Shown: one piece after another, positions 13,501-22,088 of the stretch | Numbering within the stretch: position 1 is the stretch's first letter | How the letters are laid out: the number at the start of each line of letters is the position of its first letter | NCBI GenBank assembly: GCA_033297075.1 | Contig: MU858053.1 | Coordinates: 186,001-250,000, forward strand | Direction: 5' to 3' | DNA from: Rhypophila decipiens | Lineage: Eukaryota; Ascomycota; Sordariomycetes; Sordariales; Naviculisporaceae | Length of the DNA: 64,000 nucleotides | The notes under the pieces: model-generated | Database searches by the model: none | Told to the model about the DNA's origin: nothing | Seen by the model: the letters and a program-made list of their open reading frames with translations, nothing else | Translations under genes and position numbers: made by a program

Positions 13501-14813
13501 TTGTAAAATAGGCCTTTTATAAGGCAAGTAAATACGTTGTTTTTATAATATAAATCCATTAGGAAAGTTACTTATAGGCCTAGTACCCATAATCAACTAA
13601 GCATATTAACTTGACTGCTGTACGTGCCGAGTTTGTGCTGGCATTAGCAGTTGAGCAATTCCAGCCTCGGTTACGAAATCATACGGGTTAATCCAATCGG
13701 CCCACAGTGCGTATTTAAATATGTACACCAATACGGGCAGTTCACCTGTTTCCTTTTCTGATAAAAAATTTATCACACCGCTGTCGATAAAGGGCAGGAG
13801 GGGTTGGAGAAAAGCAGGAGGGGAAGGGAAGCTCCGCAAATCCTTTCTCTTCACCGCAATATGATGTTAAGTCGCTGCTCACTAACCCCCAGCTCAGAAT
13901 AATAACCTGGGACACAACCTCACTGAGTGTTATTCGTGCTGTGAAACGGTTCCTTTCGCTCTTTTCACGATCTCTTTATTCTCCATTCACCTGACTGCCC
14001 TCGTGCTGATTCCTCTTGAAGCGCCAGCTACTCACCTGGGACAGTTAAGGAGGAAGGAACCTTTGCTGTTTCCTTTACTCTCCAGCAAAAGCGGCATCCC
14101 AACTCCCGACTCGCCAGAAGAGTTGCTCACATACCTACTTACCTGTGGAGTAATTTTCTGTCTTGACTTTTTTCTGACATGTCACATATCATGGCCCGTT
14201 TTAGACTCAGCCCTCTCTTATCAACATCCAAGTATCGTTGATACTATTGGTTGTTGAGATGGGTGTCCTCATGGCGGGGTTACACAAGTACCCATCCAAG
14301 CCATCTTCTATCACTTCTCCGCTGACTCCTTTGCCTTGCGCTCTTCACTCCACACCGCACAAGGTGTTTCCTTCTCACCGTTCTTTTGATAACCAGACTT
14401 GCCAGACCATCATTCACTGAATCCCTGTACACCAATGCATGAATGATTCCATGGGATAATGAGATGCTCTGGCGGGTGTGGAAACCGCGGCTCGGTATCA
14501 CATCCATTACGATCACTGACAGTTTCTTCTCCCAGGCCATTCCATTCTTCAAGTGAAAGAAAGAAAGGGTAGTGGGAAAAAAGGGCAAAACCAAAAAGAC
14601 TACATAGTTCAACACAGCAGCATAATTACCACTACACTATTTAGCATTATTCCTGGCTGGCTGGGTATAATATTATCTACATATATATCCATCTATGCTT
14701 GTCGTACAAAACGGAAGAAATATAAGAGTATGCTTGAACATCAAACTCTAATGACGGGAGTACCGATGTAGGTAGTTTAGACTCCTCTTCAAAAGCATGC
14801 TTATTATGCCTGC
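7577..14813. other. 7.2-kb gene-poor tract
   Basis: This is the longest stretch without a supported gene. Open frames reach about 170 codons (for example 10912-11418) but match no family I recognise, lack a consistent exon structure and occur on both strands. A TA run lies at about 7886-7900. The TACGGATA/TATCCGTA 8-mer occurs at 8853, 11919, 11931 and 11937. An AT-rich patch at about 13490-13600 contains palindromic pieces such as AGGCCTTTTATAAGGC. The tract could hold decayed mobile elements, a long regulatory region or non-coding RNAs; nothing visible decides this. Confidence 0.5.
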
Positions 14814-15971
14814 TTACAATGCCCCCCTACTTTTCGTTTTACTCCTGACATGAGCAGCATGCCGCCGCTTGTGTTCTTTCCTGTCATTTTCATTCAGGTG
14901 GTTATACAAAATCCCACAGTCCTTGCAAACCGTGAAGCCCGGTCCGGGATTTATCGCCAGACTCAGCGTCGTTTGCACCAGCTCTTTCGGTTTCTTCTTC
15001 TTGTTGTTCTTCTGACAGCCGCCCGCCCCGCCAGAGCTCAAGCGTGTCCCTCCTCCCTGATCATTGTCTTCGTCGTCCCGAGGAGGATTGTGGTCTAGCT
15101 GGTTGAGATGACTTGCGCTTGCTCGAACCAGGGGATACCCATCCTGCAAATCTTGTTCTTGTGCGTCGCTGTCGCTGTCGCCGCTGCTGCTCTTGTTTGC
15201 AATGTTTCTTTGGAGGAGGATATCGGGCGGTGTGGTGACTGCGATGAAAGGTGCTCCGTGTGCGCCTTTTGGGCTGATGTCTTGCAGTTTCCTCTTCTTG
15301 TTCTCTTTCAGGGGAGCGCCCTCGCCTTCCTCGTCTGAAGGAGGTCTTGGCCCTTGGGCCAATAAGTCTGCCTTGTTGTTGTGTACGATGTCGGGACGAG
15401 TTGTCAACCTCCGCCGTTTTCGCGGTATTTGTGTTGGACGGGGGGATGGTGGTGGCGATGGTGGCTCCTTGTTGGTGTCATTTGATTCCCTCGCACTATC
15501 CAACAATGTACATGGTGATGGAGGCAAGGCCGAGACAGGTTTGAAGTAGGAGAGGATGGAATTTCGCTTCGGCCTGGAGGATTCGCGGGACTCTCGAGGC
15601 GAAGGTGACCCGAAGTCGTCAACAGCAACTACCATTGTGTCGGAGTCTTCCCCCTGTTTCGAGATCGGGCTCAAAATGGATTGCTCGGCCGTCGCAGCTT
15701 CGCTCCTTGGAGACGCAAGTTTTGGTTCGGCATCTTGCACGGCTCCAATCGTTCGCCGCCCATAGGTTCGCAGCGGTCGTTTGCGCGCTGGTGCCGTACT
15801 GGAATGTCGGTCTGCCTCGAATGCGATTGTAGGACCAGCTGGAAGTTCGTTCTCGTACATGCTTGCTCCAGATCGCGTGGTGTTTGCTCCAGATCGCGTG
15901 GTGTTTTCTCGTACCAGTTCAGGTTGGCTGGTGGTAGGGCTTTTGGAGAATTGTGAAATATGTCCTCGCAA
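14814..15971 (-). CDS. ESCO-type C2H2 zinc-finger protein, no acetyltransferase domain seen
   Basis: A single exon of 385 aa. Most of the protein is low-complexity, Ser/Pro-rich and basic (for example IPRKRRRLTTRP), as in nuclear proteins. The C-terminus carries a zinc finger with Cys349, Cys352, His367 and His371, preceded by QTTLSLAINPGPGFTVCKDC. That arrangement matches the zinc finger at the N-terminus of the cohesin acetyltransferases Eco1/ESCO. In those enzymes a GNAT domain follows, but here the protein stops 14 residues after the last zinc-ligand His, and I see no GNAT-like sequence downstream. A GTAAGC at the stop codon is a possible donor, so a further exon cannot be fully excluded. 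A 21-bp direct repeat (15865-15906) encodes NTTRSGA twice. MCB-like sites lie 130-150 bp upstream. Confidence 0.75.
   Translation of the reverse strand: MRGHISQFSKSPTTSQPELVRENTTRSGANTTRSGASMYENELPAGPTIAFEADRHSSTAPARKRPLRTYGRRTIGAVQDAEPKLASPRSEAATAEQSILSPISKQGEDSDTMVVAVDDFGSPSPRESRESSRPKRNSILSYFKPVSALPPSPCTLLDSARESNDTNKEPPSPPPSPRPTQIPRKRRRLTTRPDIVHNNKADLLAQGPRPPSDEEGEGAPLKENKKRKLQDISPKGAHGAPFIAVTTPPDILLQRNIANKSSSGDSDSDAQEQDLQDGYPLVRASASHLNQLDHNPPRDDEDNDQGGGTRLSSGGAGGCQKNNKKKKPKELVQTTLSLAINPGPGFTVCKDCGILYNHLNENDRKEHKRRHAAHVRSKTKSRGAL
15865..15906. repeat. 21-bp tandem duplication inside a coding exon
   Basis: Two perfect 21-bp copies in direct repeat (core GCTCCAGATCGCGTGGTGTT). Read on the minus strand they encode a duplicated seven-residue unit, NTTRSGA, near the N-terminus of the ESCO-type protein. 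The frame is preserved, so this looks like recent slippage. Confidence 0.9.
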
Positions 15972-16097
15972 ATATGTTTCCAGGGATGGTAATCAAGAAG
16001 AAAAGGCCAGTGATTGCTGCTGTTAAACGAGAAAATCCCAACCCTGATGGATGCTTTGCACTCCGTTATAATGCTACGACCGAAGACGCGACTGAAG

Positions 16098-16125
16098 ACG
16101 CGTTCTGCGCGTCAATGCGCGTCAA
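16098..16125 (-). promoter_or_regulatory. MCB-like cluster upstream of the ESCO-type gene
   Basis: A perfect ACGCGT lies at 16098-16103, followed by two copies of GCGCGTCAA at 16107-16115 and 16117-16125. ACGCGT is the MluI cell-cycle box bound by the G1/S factor MBF in ascomycete yeasts. The cluster sits about 130-150 bp before the start codon at 15971. Function is inferred from the motif and from the cohesion-type zinc finger of the gene. Confidence 0.4.
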
Positions 16126-16341
16126 CGTGGGGTAACTTGCATTAAAGAATCCCTGTCAACATTCCGACCACTTTGGGCACTGCCGTATAATACGGATACC
16201 GCCGGTCATTACAATACCTGGTACGACGTATGAAACCAAGCCTCTCATTCCGAATCGACACCAACATTGCAAGTCATGCGGACCTGTAGCACCAAATATA
16301 TACGACTCCGGGCAGATCGTAAATGATCTTCTGTCGCTGCG

Positions 16342-17213
16342 CTACTTTCCCTTCCTCCTTCTGATGTTCGCATCCTCGTGACTCTTGGTGGCTGGCGCGA
16401 CCACGCCAATCTCTCTCGCTTGATCACTCTCAGCGCCAACCGTCCATGTCTGGACCACCTGCTTCACTTCCTTGAATTTCGTATCCTTCTTCTTGGCCTC
16501 CCCAAGGTGCCAAATATAGCCCGAATACAGGACCACTTCTGCGACTCCGACAAGGACACTCCCGCCCATGGCAAGAAAGAGCCTGGCTGGGGTGCTCCAC
16601 CACCGCGCCAGAGTCCAGAGCGTAGCTGCGACACCAAGGACGCTAAGCAGCACATTTAGGATCAGCATTAACTGCCGGTGTACATCATTATATGTTACTC
16701 CATCGTCGCCGATGTCTTCTTCTCGTGTCGGCCGATTTGCCTCTGCAAACGCATGCGCCATACCTCGGCCACTTGGATGCCGCTGGGCAAAAGTCTCCGT
16801 CGGCGGTAGGGGATTCGTCATGCGTTCGTATGCTCTCTGTTCTTCTTGTCGCCGTAATCGAGCCATGAGCGCTTTGTATTCATCGGACTACATGTACGCC
16901 AAAAGTCAGCGGGGTCGGAGAAAAAAGGTTGAGAGCTGGAGCTTACAGGCTCGACTTTCGGCGGCGGAGGGGGGGAATACACCCGCGAACCTCGTAGTAA
17001 CGTTTCCAACTTATAGCTCGCCTCCCCTTTCTCCTTGAGTAGCTTCCAAAGGTCGATAATTTGGCCGTGTGATATGGGATTACCGCTCTTTGGGTCCTCG
17101 AGCGATGGTTCGTTGTCGTGGTCTGGTCTGGATTCGAGTTTCGGTTGATCACCGAGTGCTTCTGCTGTGCGCAGAGCTTCCAGTATGGAATCTGTTATCG
17201 TAAGGAGAACCAT
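16342..17213 (-). CDS. VMA12: V-ATPase assembly factor Vma12 (TMEM199 family)
   Basis: Exons 17213-16947 and 16887-16342, with a 59-nt intron (GTAAGC donor, CTGAC branch, TAG acceptor), give 270 aa. Family members sit in the endoplasmic reticulum membrane and help assemble the Vo sector of the vacuolar proton pump together with Vma21 and Vma22. The N-terminal half is hydrophilic with a Pro run (PPPPPKVEP). The conserved family part begins near LMARLRRQEEQRAYERM. Two membrane segments lie at about residues 161-183 and 191-217, and a Lys/Arg-rich tail ends in RRRKGK. It reads in tandem with the ESCO-type gene and is divergent from COQ1, with 468 bp between start codons. Confidence 0.88.
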
Positions 17214-17681
17214 GGCTGCAAACCCTCACATGCATGGGTGTGATAGTGGTGATAATGAGTTTGGGCGATTGAGCTTCCTATTGCGCCGCGATGATGAAGG
17301 CAAAATGGGTGCAGTTCCAATAACGACTGGCAGGATCCAATACATCCATACGTCAACGGGTATCTGTAAATAACTTGTATCGTACGGAACCAATTCATTG
17401 ATGAGTCAGCCGCCCTCGATTCCAGTTGTCCGCCGCAGTCCATCGCCAAGAAACGGCCAATTGGAGCTCCCAAATTTTTGTCATGGAACTTTTCGGGATC
17501 TCGTCGTCCTGCTTGCCCGATTTGCTCTGATGACAATTGCCAAGCACGTATCAGGCCAAACGTTTCCCTACGACTTCCTCGACGACGATTACGGGTTTCT
17601 CGACATCATCAGATGCAGAACCACATATAACAGGGTGATCTGCAGTCAATTGGCTGCTCTCGAGGAGCACTTGAAGAGGAA

Positions 17682-19127
17682 ATGCAGCTCCGCGCTGGAG
17701 CCGGGAGGAGGGTGGGAGCAGGAGTTTCCGGACTTGCCGGCAGGATATTACCGTCGCCGACATGCTCGGCTTGTTCAAGAGCTTCCGCCGTATCATATCT
17801 CCGATCGCCAGCCTCTAGAGCCTCATACCATGGGTCTCCAAGGCGTTCCTCGGCCTGGGCCGCGGCTGTTTCGGTCGCCGGCAACATGGTCAACAATGCG
17901 CTGAGCCGTGCGAAAAATGACATGCCCGTCATTGACCCTCTACGGATCGTGGCCAAGGAAATGAAGTTTCTTACTGGTAACATCAGGAAGCTGCTCGGCT
18001 CCGGTCACCCCTCGTTGGACCGGGCGGCCAAGTACTACACACAGGCAGAAGGGAAGCACGTCCGACCTTTGATCGTGCTCTTGATGTCGCGAGCCACATC
18101 GCAGTGCCCAAAGGCGCCGCAGCGCCAGCAAGCGACCTTCCAGGCTTCCTCGGCGATCGATACGTCCATCTCCCCGCTGTCTGTCCTCTCCGACTTCAAT
18201 CCCTCTGCCACAACCGAGAAGGACGTTGAGGCTTCTGGCGACACCGATATCCTCCCGTCCCAGCGGCGATTAGCCGAGATCACAGAGCTGATCCATACCG
18301 CTTCGCTACTGCACGACGATGTCATCGACCACTCGGTCGCGCGCCGCGGGTCTCCGTCGGCCAACCTCGAATTCGGCAACAAGATGGCGGTTCTGGCAGG
18401 CGACTTCCTCCTCGGAAGGGCGTCGGTTGCGCTAGCGCGTCTTCGCCATGCTGAAGTTATTGAACTTCTTGCTACCGTCATCGCCAATCTTGTAGAAGGC
18501 GAGTTTATGCAGCTCAAGAACACGGCACGGGACGAAAAGAACCCCCGATGGTCCGAGGAGACGCTTAGCTACTATCTGCAGAAGACCTACCTCAAGACGG
18601 CGTCTCTTATCAGCAAGAGCTGCCGTGCGGCGGCGCTTTTGGGGGGAGCAGATGCTCAGACGGTCGAATCGGCCTACATATATGGCAAGAATCTGGGCCT
18701 GGCTTTCCAACTGGTGGATGACTTGCTCGATTACACGCGTAGCGAACAAGAGCTTGGTAAACCGGCAGGAGCGGATCTCGAGCTCGGCTTGGCTACAGCG
18801 CCACTTCTTTTTGCATGGAAGACGATGCCCGAGTTGGGCGCTTTAGTGGGCAGGAAGTTTGAGCAGGATGGTGATGTCGCAAGGGTGCGTAAACAGCAAT
18901 CAAAAGGCCCCCCATTCCGCCCGTCCTCGTGTCTTTGAAAGTTGACTGACAAGTTCCCGCATTAGGCACGAGACCTTGTGATGCAGAGCGACGGAATAGA
19001 ACAAACACGAGCACTGGCCGAGGATTATGTCGCGCAAGCGATACACGCCCTCCGTGACTTCCCGGACAGTGATGCCAAAGAAGGCTTAATAGAGATGGCC
19101 GTGAAGACCCTGAAGCGGAATAAATAG
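17682..19127 (+). CDS. COQ1: Mitochondrial polyprenyl diphosphate synthase (ubiquinone side chain)
   Basis: Exons 17682-18884 and 18966-19127 give 454 aa, the usual length for fungal hexaprenyl diphosphate synthases. The enzyme extends allylic diphosphates with isopentenyl diphosphate to make the ubiquinone tail on the matrix side of mitochondria. The first 60 residues are Arg/Ala/Ser-rich without acidic residues, as expected of a presequence. The first Asp-rich motif is LLHDDVID and the second is FQLVDDLLDY. GKHVRPLIVLL matches the conserved substrate-binding GK-x-x-RP region. A roughly 50-residue hydrophilic insertion between that region and the first Asp motif is common in fungal members. 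The 81-nt intron has a GTGCGT donor and a TAG acceptor, and the exon 2 start ARDLVMQSDGIEQT restores the conserved C-terminus. Confidence 0.93.
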
Positions 19128-19826
19128 ACACGATGAACATCAGGCTAATAAAGCGGAGGGCGTTCGGGGAAAGGACTGGATGAACCTCACGACTCTGTAC
19201 TTTGACCAACGAGACTTGTCGCTGGTTTGTATTCTACTAATAGCAAGAAAAGGTTTAGAAGCGGAGCTGGTGGGCGGCATGTACAAGCATGTGTATAAAC
19301 AAAGAGCAAAGGCACCAAGAGTGTCTTTTTGTACAAATATCACTTCATGGGAGCGGAATAGGGGGGAATTGGGACAGGAATAAAAATGACTTGGAGACTC
19401 CATTTAATCATTTTCATACCTAGATTCAACACCCACATGCATCGTCAACAAGTGCCAATGCTGTCAATCCTTCTAATGATATAAATAGGTTGGCAGGTCG
19501 CTTCTTCGAGTTGACAATTCATATCCATTCACAGACTGCCTCTCAAGATGGGTGGGTGGCAGCAGTGTTGCCCCGGGTAAATTACCACCAATATTTGGAT
19601 AAGTCACATCCCTCACAGATGGAGCGGAACTCTTGCCTCCATCTTCAACTTGGATTTTCAGGACCTTTGAGATCATGATATGCCCCCTCTCGCGCATCTG
19701 GGGAATGGGCTGGCGTTCCATCTCCATGATATGGCTGTTTTCTCCCCATCAGATATAACATCTTTCAGACTAAATCCATAGCGACACCTACGATTAGAGA
19801 GAGAGCCTTTCGCCATAATCACCGTC
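19128..19826. other. Intergenic region
   Basis: This holds the 3' end of COQ1 and the promoter of the secreted-protein gene. No gene is visible. Confidence 0.6.
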
Positions 19827-20690
19827 ATGAAGCTACTTCGCGTGGTCCTTTTGTTTTGTCACGGCATCTTGGTCAATGGGGGACCATTGCAGGGGGAGGA
19901 GCAGCATCGAGAGGAATCATCACCACCTGAGATGACACCAGCAGCAGCCGTCATCATCCCCTTGGCAGCAGCAGCAGCAGCAGCAGCATCAACAAAGACC
20001 ACGACGAAGATCAGATCCACGACAGAAAGCACCGTGGATTTCAACCCGCATCTTCGCCCATGGCGCGTAACGAGATATACCACCGTTACAGTAACCTCGT
20101 ACGAGCCCAGGCCCACGTTTGCCTCGTACCCCGGGGCGGTCGTTCAGAAGGTGGTGTCGTCTGTGACGATCGAGGAACGATATACTTTTATTCAAGAAAA
20201 TTCATCATCTTCCACGGGTGTCACGTCATGGGCCGTTACTGTCCCCGAGACGTGGGTGATTTCACGACCGACTGCTGCTGCCGCCAAACCGCTTCCTGCC
20301 GGGACGAGCGCCCGGGATTTACCTTGTGGTGGCGGTGGAGGGAGCCAGGATGATGATGGGCAAAGCTGCGTCCCTTCTTCTTCTCAAGGTGATCCCCTGT
20401 GTCAGGCCTCGGGACTCAGAACCAGCTGCATGGGACAATGTGTCAGACACGAGGAGGAAAATGAGTGGTGGTGCTTCGTGATGCACCAGCGGGACTATCC
20501 GCAGCTGGCCATGGGGAGGGCCTGCTGGGGAGGCGGAGGTGACCAGCGATTTCGACAGCTCAATGTGCCTTGTCTGGAGGGGGATCTGGCTCTCGGATGT
20601 TCAGCTTGTGGCGGGCTGGATTACAGTTATGCCCCCCTTAAGTGGGAGGGACCTGAGGCGAGTAACGATGATATCGTGAGGGAGAGTTGA
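19827..20690 (+). CDS. Secreted Cys-containing protein, function unknown
   Basis: A single exon of 287 aa. The start MKLLRVVLLFCHGILVNG is a typical signal peptide. An Ala-rich run encoded by GCA repeats (about 19963-19992) follows, then a Thr/Ser/Val-rich middle. The C-terminal third has about ten cysteines (DLPCGGGG, CVRHEEENEWWC, CSACGG), consistent with disulfide bonds. No transmembrane segment follows the signal peptide and no catalytic motif is apparent. I do not recognise the family. The extracellular location is inferred from the signal peptide. Confidence 0.6.
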   Translation: MKLLRVVLLFCHGILVNGGPLQGEEQHREESSPPEMTPAAAVIIPLAAAAAAAASTKTTTKIRSTTESTVDFNPHLRPWRVTRYTTVTVTSYEPRPTFASYPGAVVQKVVSSVTIEERYTFIQENSSSSTGVTSWAVTVPETWVISRPTAAAAKPLPAGTSARDLPCGGGGGSQDDDGQSCVPSSSQGDPLCQASGLRTSCMGQCVRHEEENEWWCFVMHQRDYPQLAMGRACWGGGGDQRFRQLNVPCLEGDLALGCSACGGLDYSYAPLKWEGPEASNDDIVRES

Positions 20691-21110
20691 AAATGGTGAA
20701 AGGGGTAAGATGGAGTTGTTTCGTTTTGGGGGGTCGTGAACTGATGTCGGGGGAATACAGGAAGTGGTTGTTTTTTTCGAGCCACGAGAGGACAAGAATG
20801 ACCAAGAATGAAAACTCGTTTGAGTCTTGCTATTTTGGTTGTTTAGGGTGCTAGCTAGAGCTTCTAAATGCATCGATACTAGTTAAAGAGATACTGTAGA
20901 TGGTAAGAAACTCGTGCCTATGCTCAGGGATAATGCGCAACTATATCTCTTCTTCATTTTACTGGAAATTGAGCGGCGACGTCGCCGGCTCTCCTCGGCT
21001 TCCCGTCCCAGTTCTCCAAAAAAAAAACCTCTATAAAGTCAGCGTGTAAAGACAAGGAATGGAATGCAATGCAATGGGAAGACATCCTGGTGTTATCCCT
21101 TTCACGACCA
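20691..21110. other. Intergenic region between convergent genes
   Basis: The 3' ends of the secreted-protein gene and of the minus-strand gene meet here. No other feature is visible apart from an A run near 21017-21026. Confidence 0.6.
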
Positions 21111-22088
21111 TTACCAATCGATGTGAGTCTTGTGTTTACGGCGGCGACCTCTGGTAGGAGTGCCTGAGTCCGGCGCCCAGCGTCCCCCCGTAGGCCGGGC
21201 TCTCAGAGGTCCGCTCGGGATTGGATGAAGCCATTCATGACCAGTGGTAGCATTTTCGCTGGGCCGCGGAGAAAATACACCGGCCGCTTTGATCGTTGCA
21301 GTCGACACTGACAGCGTCGTAGGTGCAGCGATGGGAGTGTCTGTTTCTTCGCGGAGATGAGAGGTCTCGGGATTGTGGTCATGGCAGTCGAGACTAGCAG
21401 CTTCATTATCCTCCGGCCAGCATCCCGGGGTAATGAAGGTCATCGGATCATTTGCGGGCCATCCATCATCACTGATAGTGTCGTTGTCGGGCTTCGGAGT
21501 GGGTGAATTGGCCCCTTTATATATTCCGGCAATTAACTCTAATAGATTTGTCGAGCGACCGATGGGGGTGGATGTCACTTCGCGGTCATGAAGGTTGTCG
21601 TAGCTGGGGTGACTCCAAGAATCGATAACCTCGTTACTGGTATCCCACCGAGCCCCGAAATTGCCAACCTCAGTACATGTAGAACAGCTACGCGGCGAGT
21701 CGTAGACATGCTCTTCCTCAGAGAGTTTGTGTCCCGAGCCATCCTCGGCCACGCGCTCATGTCCGGCACCCAGGTAAATAGGGCCAGTGCGATGGTGTCC
21801 ATCCAGGAAAGATGCCCGAGCAGGCGAGTCGAGAGCCTTCCACTCCAACTCATCCCAAGCCATTACGCAGGAATAGGCAGACGGGTCCAGCTCCGTCTCA
21901 AGCAATTCTCCACGGCGATTGCGGTACATGAAGTAAGCGCATAGTCTTGTATCGGCGGTGAAATCAAAGATCTCACAGCTCCGTTTCATTAGGAGCTCGA
22001 AGGTAGGCGGCTTGGCAAGCAGCCTGCGCCGACTTCCAAAGCTGATGACGATGTATTCGATCGTATCGTTAGTCATGGTGCCGGGCAT
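21111..22088 (-). CDS. Uncharacterised protein with possible beta-grasp (PB1/UBX-like) N-terminus
   Basis: An open frame of 325 aa on the minus strand. Residues about 8-85 read like a compact fold with alternating hydrophobic strands (IEYIVISFGSRRRLL, LMKRSCEIFDF, LCAYFMYRN), reminiscent of PB1 or ubiquitin-like domains. The rest is acidic, Ser/Thr-rich and probably disordered, and the C-terminus is basic (TRGRRRKHKTHIDW). The start at 22088 is the first Met of the frame. An additional upstream exon between 22150 and 23010 is possible, but the junctions I tried did not keep frame. I do not recognise the family. Confidence 0.55.
   Translation of the reverse strand: MPGTMTNDTIEYIVISFGSRRRLLAKPPTFELLMKRSCEIFDFTADTRLCAYFMYRNRRGELLETELDPSAYSCVMAWDELEWKALDSPARASFLDGHHRTGPIYLGAGHERVAEDGSGHKLSEEEHVYDSPRSCSTCTEVGNFGARWDTSNEVIDSWSHPSYDNLHDREVTSTPIGRSTNLLELIAGIYKGANSPTPKPDNDTISDDGWPANDPMTFITPGCWPEDNEAASLDCHDHNPETSHLREETDTPIAAPTTLSVSTATIKAAGVFSPRPSENATTGHEWLHPIPSGPLRARPTGGRWAPDSGTPTRGRRRKHKTHIDW

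Noticed and set aside
17398..17904. 168-codon plus-strand frame before COQ1
   Set aside because: It overlaps the COQ1 presequence in another frame and lies in the shared promoter with VMA12; no family resemblance.
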